A stretch of 64,000 nucleotides of DNA, from positions 2,838,001-2,902,000 of the forward strand of contig OZ038533.1 in the NCBI GenBank assembly GCA_964036665.1, given 5' to 3'. This DNA is from Gordius sp. MW1 (taxonomy: Eukaryota > Nematomorpha > Gordioida > Gordea > Gordiidae). A model generated the notes under the pieces. The model was given only the letters and a program-made list of their open reading frames with translations. It ran no database searches and was not told the origin of the DNA. Both the position numbers and the translations under genes were made by a program. Every line of letters begins with the position of its first letter. Position 1 is the stretch's first letter. Positions 12,121-22,970 of this stretch are shown in pieces.

Positions 12121-12224
12121 TGTAACGATTGTTTTATGTAACAAAAATGTTAGATGTAACGATTGTGTATGTTATGAATATGTAATTTTGTTGTTATGTA
12201 ATTTCCTGTTATCGAATCGCGTTA
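12121..12224 (+). repeat. 3' LTR of gypsy element (104 bp)
   Basis: The purine tract cggggagaga immediately precedes TGTAACG. The sequence matches 4475-4578 to its last base, and similarity stops at 12224/4578, which fixes the LTR length as unusually short. The flanks (tctg and atccc) do not match, so no target duplication can be shown. Confidence 0.85.
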
Positions 12225-12299
12225 ATCCCTATACTATGAAAGAGGCAAGAAAGATTTTGGTTTTAATATAGAAGTATTATATGTATTTTCATGTTTTAG

Positions 12300-12585
12300 G
12301 TCAAGATGAAAATTGTATTTTTGCTGGAGTTGGGAAAACTGTCTCTTCTTTTTCTTATGATAAAAATGCTGGTAATTAAAATTATGCAAGTTGTTTTTAT
12401 TATATTAATATATATTGATAAAGATGAGTGCATTGGCAGCTCTACTAATTGCTTAGTCTCTGAAAGTGGAAAACATGGGCAAAATTTAAAACTTAGGACA
12501 TCTAAATACAAATGGCTAATTTTTGATGAAGCCTTAGGTGGGGCTTTATGCTCTGTCTGTTCTCTTTACAACATACTTTCTTAAA
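12300..12585 (+). other. Two exon-like segments, possible zinc-finger-type fragment
   Basis: An acceptor-like TTTTAG at 12299, an open segment to 12371, a 52-bp intron (GTAATT...AAAG) and a second open segment 12424-12585 are phase-consistent. The second reads RTSKYKWLIFDEALGG then CSVC, resembling the N-terminal cysteine region of hAT/TTF-type zinc-finger proteins. It may pair with the fragments at 4175-4382 across the gypsy element. The function is not recognised. Confidence 0.3.
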
Positions 12586-12589
12586 AGAA

Positions 12590-13180
12590 CACTTGCCCGT
12601 TAAACATGTATTTATTTAATGATTATTTTGGAAAAAATGCATTAATGATATCTTAAGCGACGCAAATTGCAAATAGCTCCTTCCAATTTTTCTGTTTGCG
12701 CTAATTAGGGCCATTGTTTAAACTAAACACTTGCATTAGCCTTTTAGGCTTAAATCACCAGAACCAATAATTGTCCTGCCCGGGACCGTTTAAATTAAAT
12801 TATTAGCCCAAGTTCGCCCCGCTGCTAAAATTTGGCTTGTATCAGCATCTTCCTCGTTTAATTTAGAAGTTGAGATAGTTTTTTAGAGAAATAATTAAAA
12901 ATTAAATTTCTTCTTACTAGAAAACACGCACTCGGGACATAAATTTTTTGTATAATTAATGTTATAATTAGTAGATTTTATCTAAAATTAAATATCAAAT
13001 TAATTAAGATAATATATTATTTCTATATGCGCAACACACACAAGACTCTATTAATATTTTTTCCGTATAATTTGAAAAAAAAAAGAATTTTTTTGTCAAT
13101 GAGGGGGGGGGGGGGGGGTGGGGGGGGGGGGGGGATCGTAACCCGAAACCCCCCCCCCTTCCCTACGCGCTTGTATTATA
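12590..13180. other. Non-coding stretch with GC-patch relic and G-runs
   Basis: A GC-patchy relic lies at 12660-12840 (GGCCATTG, CCCGGGACCG). A block of G with single T interruption occurs at about 13104-13134, followed by a C-run at 13145-13158, together able to form a G/C hairpin. No gene seen. Confidence 0.4.
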
Positions 13181-13182
13181 AC

Positions 13183-13510
13183 TAGTTTAACACAACTTGT
13201 CTTCATCAAGTAAATTTATGTGCTATTTTCTAATCTTTATCATAGTAATTGTTGTAATCTCAATTGATTGATTTTCCAACTCAAGCTGTCCAATGTTCAA
13301 AGTATTTTATGTGCATTATTTTAAATCTTTAGATTAGTTATATGTATTTTAGCTAATTTAACACAACTTGTCTTAATCAAGTAAATTTATGTGCTATTTT
13401 CTAATCTTTATCATAGTGTTGTTGTAATCTCAATTGATTGATCTTTCAACTCAAGCTCTCCAATGTTCAAAGTATTTTATGTGCATATTTTTTAAATCTT
13501 TAGATTAGTC
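13183..13510. repeat. Tandem repeat, two ~172-bp copies
   Basis: The segment starting AGTTTAACACAACTTGTCTT recurs once (about 13184 and 13356), with the copies differing at few positions through TAAATCTTTAGATTAGT. Confidence 0.85.
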
Positions 13511-13584
13511 AATGTTAAAACAATAAATTTTAAAAAGAATTACCGTTAAAGCTCAAACCTATGGTTGACCTCACGCCTGTCACC

Positions 13585-13985
13585 ACAAAATATTACCTAT
13601 CCATTGCATTAAATATGTACCATTTTTTAACATTTTATCAATCACTAAATAAACTTATCTTTCATTTATTATATTATAAATTTCTATACTTGGAGCTTAT
13701 CTTTGACTATAGTGCTGGCTTATTATCAACTTTTTCTATACATAGAGGATTAGCTAATACATTATCTTAATATAAATTTTAACTTAATTAATATTACCTA
13801 TTCATTGCATTGAATATGTACCATTTTTTAACATTATATCAAACACGAAAAAAACTCATCTTTCATTTATTTTATTATAAATTTTTATACTTAGAGCTTA
13901 TCTTTGACTATAGTGCTGGCTGATTATTATCTTTTTCTATACATAGAGGATTAGCTAATACATTTGCTTACTATAAATTTTAATT
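13585..13985. repeat. Tandem repeat, two ~200-bp copies
   Basis: The block from ATTACCTATCCATTGCATTA to GAGGATTAGCTAATACAT recurs about 200 bp later as ATTACCTATTCATTGCATTG and onwards. The frame 13561-13770 lies in this repeat and is not considered a gene. Confidence 0.8.
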
Positions 13986-15129
13986 TAATTAATATTTTGC
14001 ATATTATAAACTCATAAACAAATAATTATCTACAAATGTACATAAAATGTTTAATATATAATATTTAAATTAAATATTATAAAACATATACATTTACACT
14101 TTTAGACCTAAAACAAATAATTTTTTATAAAAAAAAATACTATATTGAATACCGCTTTGCTTTAATAGTTTATGGCTTATCTACTAAATATTTATTAAGT
14201 GTCAAAATTATTACTAATTATTAAATAAGTAAAAAATTTGCTTTCTCAAAATGTTAGACTAAAACTAACACACTCATTTGTATTCCAACCATAGATAATG
14301 ATTTTTACGGCATCATATTGATCATTAGAAAATGTCAAGCACAAGCACGCCTAAGCACTTGCACAGACATATTCCTCTGTTGGTCAGGTCAAAATCCTAA
14401 CACGGATTGTAAGGGGGGTCAAGATGATCCCAAACTGAAAATAGCAATAACTTGTTTTTGTTAAAGCATACTTATTTAAAAGTATATTAAATATTACTTT
14501 GGTTGGGTATTCAAACAAGGAATTTTATTTTATATCCTTAATTAGTACAATTTTTCCCTATGTAATTAATTTGGCTCATAAAATTTTTTCTATTTTAATT
14601 ACATAATTTTATTAATAAGATTATATAAAATAAGGTTAGAACTATAAATGCAGACAATTTGGCATAAAAAATCTCGAAAAAATAGAGATGTCTGAACTTA
14701 TTGAATTTTGGCCCTATGTTTTTAATGTTAAAAAGTTAGTACTGTTGTTAACCATTATTTTCTATTTTTGGACTCCAATTTAATTTTTTTGAATATAAAT
14801 ACATGATAGAAGGTTAGAATTAAAAATATGAAAAAAATCTAAATGTAAATTCTTAAAACAAAATTTTATGAGGCTCAATAGTAAATTTTGTGTAAAAAAG
14901 ATTTCCTACAAGTTTTCCTAGTTTGTATAATTATTTTAGATTAAAAGGGTAAAGTTTAAAAGAGTCAGTTTATAAATAGGTTTTGGTATAAGTTCATGAT
15001 TTATTAAGTTTGGCATAAAAACATCATAAAAAATAGAGTTTTCCACTTAAGAAAGTCTTGACCCTTTGTTTTTTGAGACATAAAAGTTTCTATTGTTCTA
15101 AATCCATTTTTTTATAGTTTTTTAACTTA
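13986..15129. other. AT-rich sequence with diverged internal repeats
   Basis: Words such as TTTGGCATAAAAA, GGTTAGAA and AATAGAG recur at about 14635-14720, 14810-14900 and 15005-15070, suggesting an old tandem or dispersed repeat. No coding potential is visible. Confidence 0.4.
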
Positions 15130-15323
15130 GTGTCGTATCCGGAGATACTCTAGATACTCATATATTTAAATTCCCCCATTTTCCCCCAACCCCTTGTAAA
15201 ACAGTATATCTCATTAGATAAATAACAAAAGTGCATTTATTGTTAGATTTCTCTTTGTCGGGTCTTTTGATCTTATAACATCTGCCCATCAGAGGCATAC
15301 TCACTGAGTAACCCTTTTTCCTG

Positions 15324-15883
15324 TGTCATGTCCCGCCAATGGGACATGATATATTTTAGAGGGCCATTATTATATCCACTTAAAAGGAATCGAAATATTA
15401 ATTTTAATTTCTAGTCCTATTTGTCTTTATATTCTAAGATCTACCGCGATATAATTAGATACTAAATATTTGTGTGACTACATCTATTTCCACTTTAAAA
15501 ATTTATTAAGACCATTATCAAGGCAACGATTCAGATTAAAATATGTTTTTTAACACTGCTTTATAAAGCTACGATGATAGCGCACAATAAACAATAAGCG
15601 TATCAACAAGCGTACTGGTACAATAATGATCAGTGATATACATAAGAGGTAAACAATAATGATCGGGGGGGGGAGGTAAATAATACAAACATGAACGTGC
15701 GGGGAAATTTAACGATTAAATTATATTCATGATGAAGGGGGGAAAATCTAGAAGCAAGAGTGACCTTGGATCTATTTTTAAAGAAGAAGGGTAATTAAAT
15801 TAAACTATTAAAACTGCAATTTACCTAAACTGGAATAAAACGGTACGCGGGGGCCGGGGAAGAAAATCTGGCCTTATGCCACA
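15324..15883. mobile_element. Solo LTR (560 bp) inserted in unit A
   Basis: Copies B and C lack this segment. It begins TGTCATGTCCC, ends TGCCACA (TG...CA), and is flanked by the 5-bp duplication TCCTG (15319-15323 and 15884-15888). These are the marks of an LTR left by recombination between the two LTRs of a retrotransposon. The internal region and the other LTR are absent. Confidence 0.85.
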
Positions 15884-16227
15884 TCCTGTAACTTTAAGTT
15901 CATAGTGATACTTTTCCTTTCCATTTATTTCAGTTGTGGTACTTTACCCCCCCCCCCGCGCTTATGCGTATTTGTTATTTCTTCCCCATTGATCAACATG
16001 AACACGCATCATTGATTTTTATACACAACACAGTGTATCGAGAGTTGTTTGATAATTCATTCATATATATTTATATTTTCTACTGTGTTTTCTAATATAT
16101 AAATAAATGGACTATAGAACCATGTAAACGAGATTGGTTAGTTAATAACGTGCAGGCGATAGAGTATGGTTTTGTCCACCGTCCGGCTGTCCCTTATATT
16201 CCAATATTTATTCCTATTCCTCATATC

Positions 16228-16446
16228 TTAAATCCCATCCTGCACAAATATAAATTTTATCATCTTGTTTTTTAAGAATTGAAAAATGGTGTCCAGAAGA
16301 TAAATTCTCCCACCCCTACCCTCGGAACAATGATTTAAGAATAATTCGGAACAAATCCCCCCCCCCTTCTTCTGAATAGAATGGATCATACAGGAATTAA
16401 AATTCTTATTAAGAACAATATGCTTATTATCACCTGATTGCCTCAA
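16228..16446 (-). other. Minus-strand open frame in unit A (repeated at 17853-18071)
   Basis: The 72-codon frame is identical in copy B. It spans a C-run (encoding glycines) that would be a poor coding sequence, so it may be fortuitous conservation through recent duplication. No domain is recognised. Confidence 0.2.
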
Positions 16447-16474
16447 GAAGGGAAAACTAAATCGTACTCAAGCA

Positions 16475-16834
16475 TCAGCCATTGTTGAAGGAATACAAAA
16501 AGGAAAAATGAATAAGTGCTAATAAAGCTATAAATAAGGTCGGGCCTGAATCTACGACCATACTTGTTAAGGAAGCAGGAGTCTCCTTAAATTTCAGAAA
16601 AAGGCAAGGTTCCAGATAATGAACTAGTTCCTCATGTATGGAGGTAAAGGCATATAAATGCTGAGAATTCCTCATTTTAAGATGGATCGTAGACAATTTT
16701 AGAACGACATAAAATTCACAACAGAATGCTCCAATAACAGATGGCAATACGCAAAGAATGAAAGAAAAATTAATTATTTTATGAAATGTCGTATGTCGTA
16801 TATGATAATACGCGAGGTTAAACATTTCCAACAT
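16475..16834 (-). pseudogene. Possible membrane-protein exon in unit A (repeated at 18100-18459)
   Basis: The 119-codon frame has two hydrophobic segments. Residues 23-45 include FILCVLPSVIGAFCCEF, and residues 95-115 include LFIALLALIHFSFLYSF. A charged loop lies between them. The copy in B differs at two residues near the start. The diverged inverted relative (near 38200-40900) has this region interrupted by a hAT element and degraded at its start, so it is not constrained there. The layout is reminiscent of a fragment of a multi-pass receptor, but I cannot name the family. Confidence 0.3.
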
Positions 16835-16913
16835 AATATATTATTTCTATAATTATGTGTACCAATATTGTAAGCTAGGCGAGTTTATCAGATAAATTTT
16901 TGTCTATATATCT

Positions 16914-17270
16914 AGATTCATGCCCAAAATACTAGTGGACAAAATAAAACAAATATGCATGCATGCAGGTACATTTACGGTATTAACTTTTCCGACACTT
17001 TCATGGGGAGGGAATTTGATGTGCATCTAATCCTAACCCTAACCCTAACCTAAAACGCTGACCTAAAACACTACCCTGAACCTTAACTTATTATAGATCT
17101 TGAAACGGTTTCAAGATCTTGAAACCGTTTCAAGCGCATGCGCATTGTTAAAATTCGCAGCTATCTGATTGGTCTGTTAAATGCATACGCATGCGCATTA
17201 TAGATTTTGAAACGGTTTTAAGATCTTGAAATCACTAGTATTTTGTCCACTGGTATTTTGGGAAAATACC
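16914..17270. mobile_element. 357-bp MITE inserted in unit A
   Basis: It is absent from copy B at the same point. It is flanked by the 8-bp duplication ATATATCT (16906-16913 and 17271-17278). Near both ends are inverted repeats CCCAAAATAC(T/C)AGTGGACAAAAT. Inside are short telomere-like CCCTAA repeats (17030-17051), the palindromic tract AGATCTTGAAACGGTTTCAA (17096-17115) with a near-copy, and GCATGCGC palindromes. The 8-bp duplication suggests a hAT-type transposase. Confidence 0.8.
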
Positions 17271-18099
17271 ATATATCTATACCAGTGGCCCTATAATTTT
17301 TTGAAAAAGGGAAGGTGTCGTATCCGGAGATACTCTAGATACTCATACATTTAAATTCCCCCATGTTCTCCCAACCCCTTGTAAAACAGTGTATCTCATT
17401 CGATTAATTACAAAAGTTCATTTATTCTTAGATTTCTAACATTGTCGGGTCTTTTGATCTTATAACATCTGCCCATCAGAGGCATACTCACTGAGTAACC
17501 CTTTTTCCTGTAACTTTAAGTTCATAGTGATACTTTTCCTTTCCATTTATTTCAGTTGTGGTACTTTACCCCCCCCCCCCCGCGCTTATGCGTATTTGTT
17601 ATTTCTTCCCCATTGATCAACATGAACACGCATCATTGATTTTTATACACAACACAGTGTATCGAGAGTTGTTTGATAATTCATTCATATATATTTATAT
17701 TTTCTACTGTGTTTTCTAATATATAAATAAATGGACTATAGAACCATGTAAACGAGATTGGTTAGTTAATAACGTGCAGGCGATTGGAGTATGGTTTTGT
17801 CCACCGTCCGGCTGTCCCTTATATTCCAATATTTATTCCTATTCCTCATATCTTAAATCCCATCCTGCACAAATATAAATTTTATCATCTTGTTTTTTAA
17901 GAATTGAAAAATGGTGTCCAGAAGATAAATTCTCCCACCCCTACCCTCGGAACAATGATTTAAGAATAATTCGGAACAAATCCCCCCCCCCTTCTTCTGA
18001 ATAGAATGGATCATACAGGAATTAAAATTCTTATTAAGAACAATATGCTTATTATCACCTGATTGCCTCAAGAAGGGAAAACTAAATCGTACTCAAGCA

Positions 18100-18459
18100 T
18101 CAGCCATTGTTGAAGGAATACAAAAAGGAAAAATGAATAAGTGCTAATAAAGCTATAAATAAGGTCGGGCCTGAATCTACGACCATACTTGTTAAGGAAG
18201 CAGGAGTCTCCTTAAATTTCAGAAAAAGGCAAGGTTCCAGATAATGAACTAGTTCCTCATGTATGGAGGTAAAGGCATATAAATGCTGAGAATTCCTCAT
18301 TTTAAGATGGATCGTAGACAATTTTAGAACGACATAAAATTCACAACAGAATGCTCCAATAACAGATGGCAATACGCAAAGAATGAAAGAAAAATTAATT
18401 ATTTTATGGAATGTCGTATGTCGTTTATGATAATACGCGAGGTTAAACATTTTCAACAT
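18100..18459 (-). pseudogene. Possible membrane-protein exon in unit B
   Basis: This is the second copy of the frame at 16475-16834, nearly identical at the protein level (Leu-Lys instead of Leu-Glu and Lys-Arg instead of Ile-Arg near the N-terminus). Its retention reflects recent tandem duplication rather than shown selection. Confidence 0.3.
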
Positions 18460-19170
18460 AATATATTATTTCTATAATTGTGTATATCAATATTGTAAAC
18501 TAGGCGAGTTTATCAGATAAATTTTTGTCTATATATCTATACCAGTGGCCCTATAATTTTTTGAAAAGGGAAGGTGTCGTATCTGGAGATACTCTAGATA
18601 ATTATACATTCAAATTCCCCCATGTTCTCCCAACCCCTTGTAAAACAGTGTATCTCATTCGATTAATTACAAAAGTTCATTAATTGTTAGATTTCTAACA
18701 TTGTCGGGTCTTTTGATCTTTTACCCTTTGTCTATCAGAGGCACACTCACTGAGTATTTTCCTGTAACCTTAAGTTTATAGTGATACCTTTCCTTTCCAT
18801 TTAATTTCAGTACGTGTGTTACTTTATCCCCCCCCCCCGCGCTTATTCGTATTTGTTATTTCTTCCCCATTTATCAACATGAACACGCATCATTGATTTT
18901 TATACACAACATAGTGTATCGAGAGTTGTTTGATAATTCATTCATATATATTTATATTTTCTACTTAGTTTTCTGATATATAAATAAATGGACTATAGAA
19001 CCATGTAAACGAGATTGGTTAGTTAATAACGTGCAGGGGGTGGATTATGGTTTTGTCCACCATCCGGCCGTCCCTTATATTCCAATATATCCCCTTATTC
19101 CTATTCCTCATATCTTAAATCCCATCCTGCACAAATATAAATTTCATCATCTTGTTTTTTAAGAATTGAA

Positions 19171-19930
19171 AACTTAGTTTTAAAGTTAAATGACAATAAT
19201 CCTTTTCTTCAATACAAAATTTAAAATAAAAAAATTTTGTGTTTGCACCTCCCTAAATGAACTTAAACAACTTTTGCCCCCCCCCTATTCTACAACCTGG
19301 CTTAGTCCATGTTTCCAACACTTCCTTCGGCTGGTATAAGGTGTGACCTTCTATGTTTTTGACTACTATATAATACAATAGATGATATTATATTTAATAC
19401 ATTGTATTATTATTATTGTATTGTACTATATAATATTTCTTATATTGTATTATATTTATTGTATTGCATTACATATATCTTAAACTTAATGTATTATATT
19501 ATATAAATTATATTATTATATATATTGTTTTGCATTATATTATATTTAATGTATTATATTATATTTATTGTAAATTTGTTTATTGTATTATATAAAATTT
19601 ATTGTATTATATTATATAAATTATATTATCTTATAAATTGTTTTGCAATATATTATATTTAATAAATTATATTGTATTTATTGTTAATATGTGTTTAAAG
19701 TATTTAATAATATTTATTGTATTATATTATATTTATTGCATTTTATTTATTAAATAACTTAAATTTTATTTATTGTTTTGTGTTACTTTATATTTATTGT
19801 ATTACATTTAGTCTATTATGTTATATTATCTATTTTATTATATAATATTTATTATAATGTATTGTATTATATTTATTGATTATATCATATTTAAGCTATA
19901 TATTAATTTAATTTTTAATTTTCATTATGA
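19171..19930. repeat. AT-rich simple-sequence region
   Basis: From about 19370 to 19920 the sequence is built of TATTATATTTATTGTATTA-like words in irregular tandem order. It is a degenerate AT minisatellite with no coding potential. Confidence 0.8.
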
Positions 19931-20673
19931 TTTAGAGTCTAATATGTTGCAGTCACGTGTTTAAGAATCGCGTAATCTAATTGGTTGTCACCTAACAGGT
20001 CAGTCGTCTACTGTACCAGATTCTTAATTACATCTGTAAAACATTCATTCATTTATTTCGCGCTTTTTCTAGTATACAAACAATTGAGTATGGAACAAAA
20101 TAATCTACTTCAATATTAATTTTATAAAGTAAAAAAATGGACACCTACATAAAGTTAAAGATCAACGAAATTTTCGTCAGCGGGCCGGATTTATGAAGAC
20201 CGGAGAACAAATTAAAACGCGGAAATTTTTGATGCCCGTGTTTTTTGCATCAAAATAGTTTTATTATTATGTGCGTTCTCTTTTTTAATAAAAAATTCAC
20301 CGAAATTGAGTTTTAATTCTCTACAGTTATTAAAATTCCGGGTCCGGGCCTTGTGTTTAAAGATGCTAAAATTAGGGCATGCCGGGTTTGATTTTTTTCC
20401 GATGTTTTCCCCTTTTTAAATTCCGATCTCGGGCCGGGCCTTAAAAAAATCGATTTTGCAGGTCTCTAGGTGTACCCGACGCTTATATATTATTGTTAAC
20501 AAAGGATATTAGTAACGAAATAACCGAAGTACAAACATCCAGTGGTACTAAAGGGATTCAGTCAAAATGTCGGAGTCCATTATTGCTCATAAGAAAAATG
20601 GATTGGAAAACTAAGGGCCTGAAACACCCAGGGCAATGCTTTTTGCGGATGTTGTAGCCAGAAATACCTTGTA
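19931..20673. repeat. Transposon relic with CGGGCC patches
   Basis: At 19978-20012 lies the reverse complement of the segment at 3681-3715. GC patches (GGGTCCGGGCC, CTCGGGCCGGGCC) end in GCAGGTCTCTA at 20459-20469, the edge shared with the 3551 relic. A less AT-rich stretch, 20500-20673, is the site into which the next hAT inserted; it has AATAAA-like signals beyond the insert (near 22280) but no recognised frame. Confidence 0.45.
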
Positions 20674-20681
20674 GTGGTGGT

Positions 20682-22236
20682 TAGTGATGCGGAAAATCTC
20701 GGTCTCGTCTCGTCTCGAAAAACCGAGAGGAGACGAGGTTTTTTAAGCGAGATCTCGACTTTTTATTGATCGTTAGATTTTAGTATATGTTTTGTTATTT
20801 TAATTTGCATGATTTACATTTAAGGTATTAAGTGTAAATCAATAAGTATGGAATATATTTGATATTAAAAAAATTCCTAAGTGTAGTAAATATTATATAT
20901 TCTAGCAATAAATTTAAAATCTGGCAATCATAAACCTAAGTAGGGTTGACCCATAGGGTATGTTAATAATTTTATAATATCTTTATCACATATTTGTATC
21001 CATAGCATTATTAAGTATAAATTTAGGCTTAGAATGAGTTCTGATGGAATAGTAAATATTACTAAAGCATATTAATATTTTGCAGTTACTCATCCTGCAT
21101 AATGCGGTAATTATAAATTGGTAGTCAATCAGTTTGAATAAGTGGCTCTAGATTTTTGAGCACCCGCCTAACGATTTCAAAAGTACAATAGAGTATTTAA
21201 TGACACCGTAATAGATTAAATCTAAATCTGAATTTTTTTAAATTTTTTGCTTTAACTAATATTATACCTCCCAAATTTTTGAATTTTAATAAGACATTTG
21301 TGAATAAATAGTTTTGTCATATGCATTACTTTTCACATTATACGCTGGGCAGGTGCATTTAAATTTATTATATTTCCATAATTGTGCAATATAAAATAAA
21401 TACACGAACCTATACTGTATTTGATAAATAACTATTTAATGGCAAAATTAGTTGGAATTGGAAGGTAATTATTTGGAATATAAATTTGATTATATTGATT
21501 TCTGTCATAAATTTAAATACGTGCAATTTAAAGCTTAAAATCTTATCTTCTTAATCCTATTATAATGCTGCTTTTATTGTTGTTTTTACAACGTTTTGAT
21601 ATGTGCATCTAGTTATCAAATCTGTAAATAATAATATTATCATTAAAAGTCACTCGCACTTTATGGTTTATAACGCTATAGTCAACGTGCAATAAACACT
21701 ATGGCATATAATTGATGTTTCTAACAATAGACTTAGTCTATTAAGAAGCTTTAGCCAGGGTTAGTAAAGGGTCTCAATTTGCTCAATTATGCAACTAAGT
21801 CAACTATAAGCGAACATATTATTAAGTCTATTTATAGTTGACAAAAACAGTGAATTTGATACAAATGTTATAATTTGCTAAAACAATCACATTTAATTTT
21901 CTATACTTCAAATTTATTTATAGTCATTTAATCTGCACTTTCCATAGAAAATGTTATCTTTATGAATTAATTCATATCTTTATATTATCAATGAGAAGTC
22001 GTTTCTTGCTAAATCTTTGAAAGGTTTGTGTATTAACGTTTTTTAAAAAATATAAAAATTTGCCATATGGATTTTTTAACACTTTTTTATTTTAATAAAA
22101 CAGGAGAAATTTTTATTCAGTATATGTTTTTTTTAAAAAGTCGAGACGAGAATTCTAGTCGAGACGAGATCGAGATTTTCATAATCGCTCCCGAGACGAG
22201 ATTTTATTTCGAGACCGAGACAAGATCGAAACACTG
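20682..22236. mobile_element. hAT-type element of the CTCGTCTCG family, copy 1 (1,555 bp)
   Basis: It is flanked by a perfect 8-bp duplication GTGGTGGT (20674-20681, 22237-22244). It starts TAGTGATGCGG and ends CGAAACACTG, with long subterminal tracts of GTCTCGTCTCG and complement that can fold on each other. Its internal part resembles the copy at 38418-40827 in reverse (near 21790-21870 against 38760-38840). No transposase frame remains, so it is non-autonomous. Confidence 0.9.
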
Positions 22237-22539
22237 GTGGTGGTTGAGCTATTGGGGGCGGTACTCTTTATTGAATTTAAATAATAAAGTGAGAAAAAAA
22301 AGAGTTTGTAAGTAATAAAAAAGTGTAAAACACTTTTTTATATAATCGCGAGCTAATCGAAATACTACATTAAGTCAATTAACATTTAGTGTGAATCCAC
22401 GAGCTATATGTGATAGGTCAATTAACGTCGGGAGGTAGTATGCCGCGAGTTATATAAAATAATATAAATATGTCAATAAAGAAGTAATATGCCGCGATCA
22501 ATCAATTAAATATTTTTGGTTACTAAGTCTTCTCCATAT

Positions 22540-22970
22540 TAAATCGAAGGGACCCTGACATAAGCTTTCTCCAAGTCGATAAAGACCATATGTAGGTCTC
22601 TTATCTTTTCCCCATATTTATCCATTCTGTTAGTGCGAAGAATCAGTCGATTGTGGATTTTCCGACCATAAATTCAAATTAGTTAGCCCATATTTCCACC
22701 TCATTTTTCAGCCTTTACTAAGGTCCTTTCCATAAGTTCAAGTTATTCGGTCCACTACACCTCTGTAATTGCCACACACTTGAGAGTTAAGGGTAAAATC
22801 GTGACTACTCTCCATTGATTAGGAAGGAATTCGCTCTCCTACCAATATCTTGTTAATGAGATTTGTCATGGTCGCCTCCTTCTTCTTGGCATCCAACCCA
22901 TGCTTCCATAAGAATTCCATCAGGTCCATTACCTTTTACTTTTTGTATCTTGTCTTGTTCATTTGTGTCC
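22540..22970 (-). pseudogene. RTE-type LINE reverse-transcriptase relic
   Basis: Read on the - strand, broken frames give NGPDGI near the upstream end, and then GKSTIDSFFALTEW and VFIDLEKAYVRVP near 22680-22560. These are the conserved blocks of RTE/craniofacial-type LINE reverse transcriptases, where F(I/V)DLEKAYD holds the first catalytic Asp. Stops and frameshifts are many. An endonuclease relic of the same clade lies at 33429-33995 in the opposite orientation. Confidence 0.75.

Larger units (their letters stand above)
4475..12224 (+). mobile_element. Ty3/gypsy LTR retrotransposon, disrupted, with nested insertions
   Basis: Near-identical 104-bp terminal repeats starting TGTAACG bound gag, protease, reverse transcriptase, RNase H and integrase coding in the usual Ty3/gypsy order. 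A purine tract (cggggagaga) directly precedes the 3' LTR. The internal region is interrupted by a 3,544-bp insertion at 5926-9469. There are also a stop in gag, frame breaks near 4795 and 5455, and a break at about 10017-10040 in a T-run, so this copy is inactive. I see no envelope gene, no matching target-site duplication and no convincing primer binding site. Confidence 0.9.
15130..19170. repeat. Tandem array of a 1.26-kb unit (two full copies and one partial)
   Basis: Units begin with GTGTCGTATC(C/T)GGAGATAC at 15130 (A), 17315 (B) and 18574 (C, ending near 19170). B is 1,259 bp. A spans 2,185 bp, but subtracting the solo LTR plus its duplication (565 bp) and the MITE plus its duplication (365 bp) leaves 1,255 bp, matching B. 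A and B are nearly identical. Each unit has a C-run, a stretch with two minus-strand frames, and ends CCTATAATTTTTTGAAAA. An older inverted relative lies at about 38300-41455. Confidence 0.9.

Noticed and set aside
17030..17051. Telomere-like CCCTAA repeats (also 32661-32690)
   Set aside because: Only about three clean repeats inside a MITE bounded by an 8-bp duplication; not a telomere or fusion point. The 32661 words are degenerate.
22067..22315. 82-codon plus-strand frame
   Set aside because: It crosses the right end of a hAT element (GAGACGAGA tracts) into flanking DNA.
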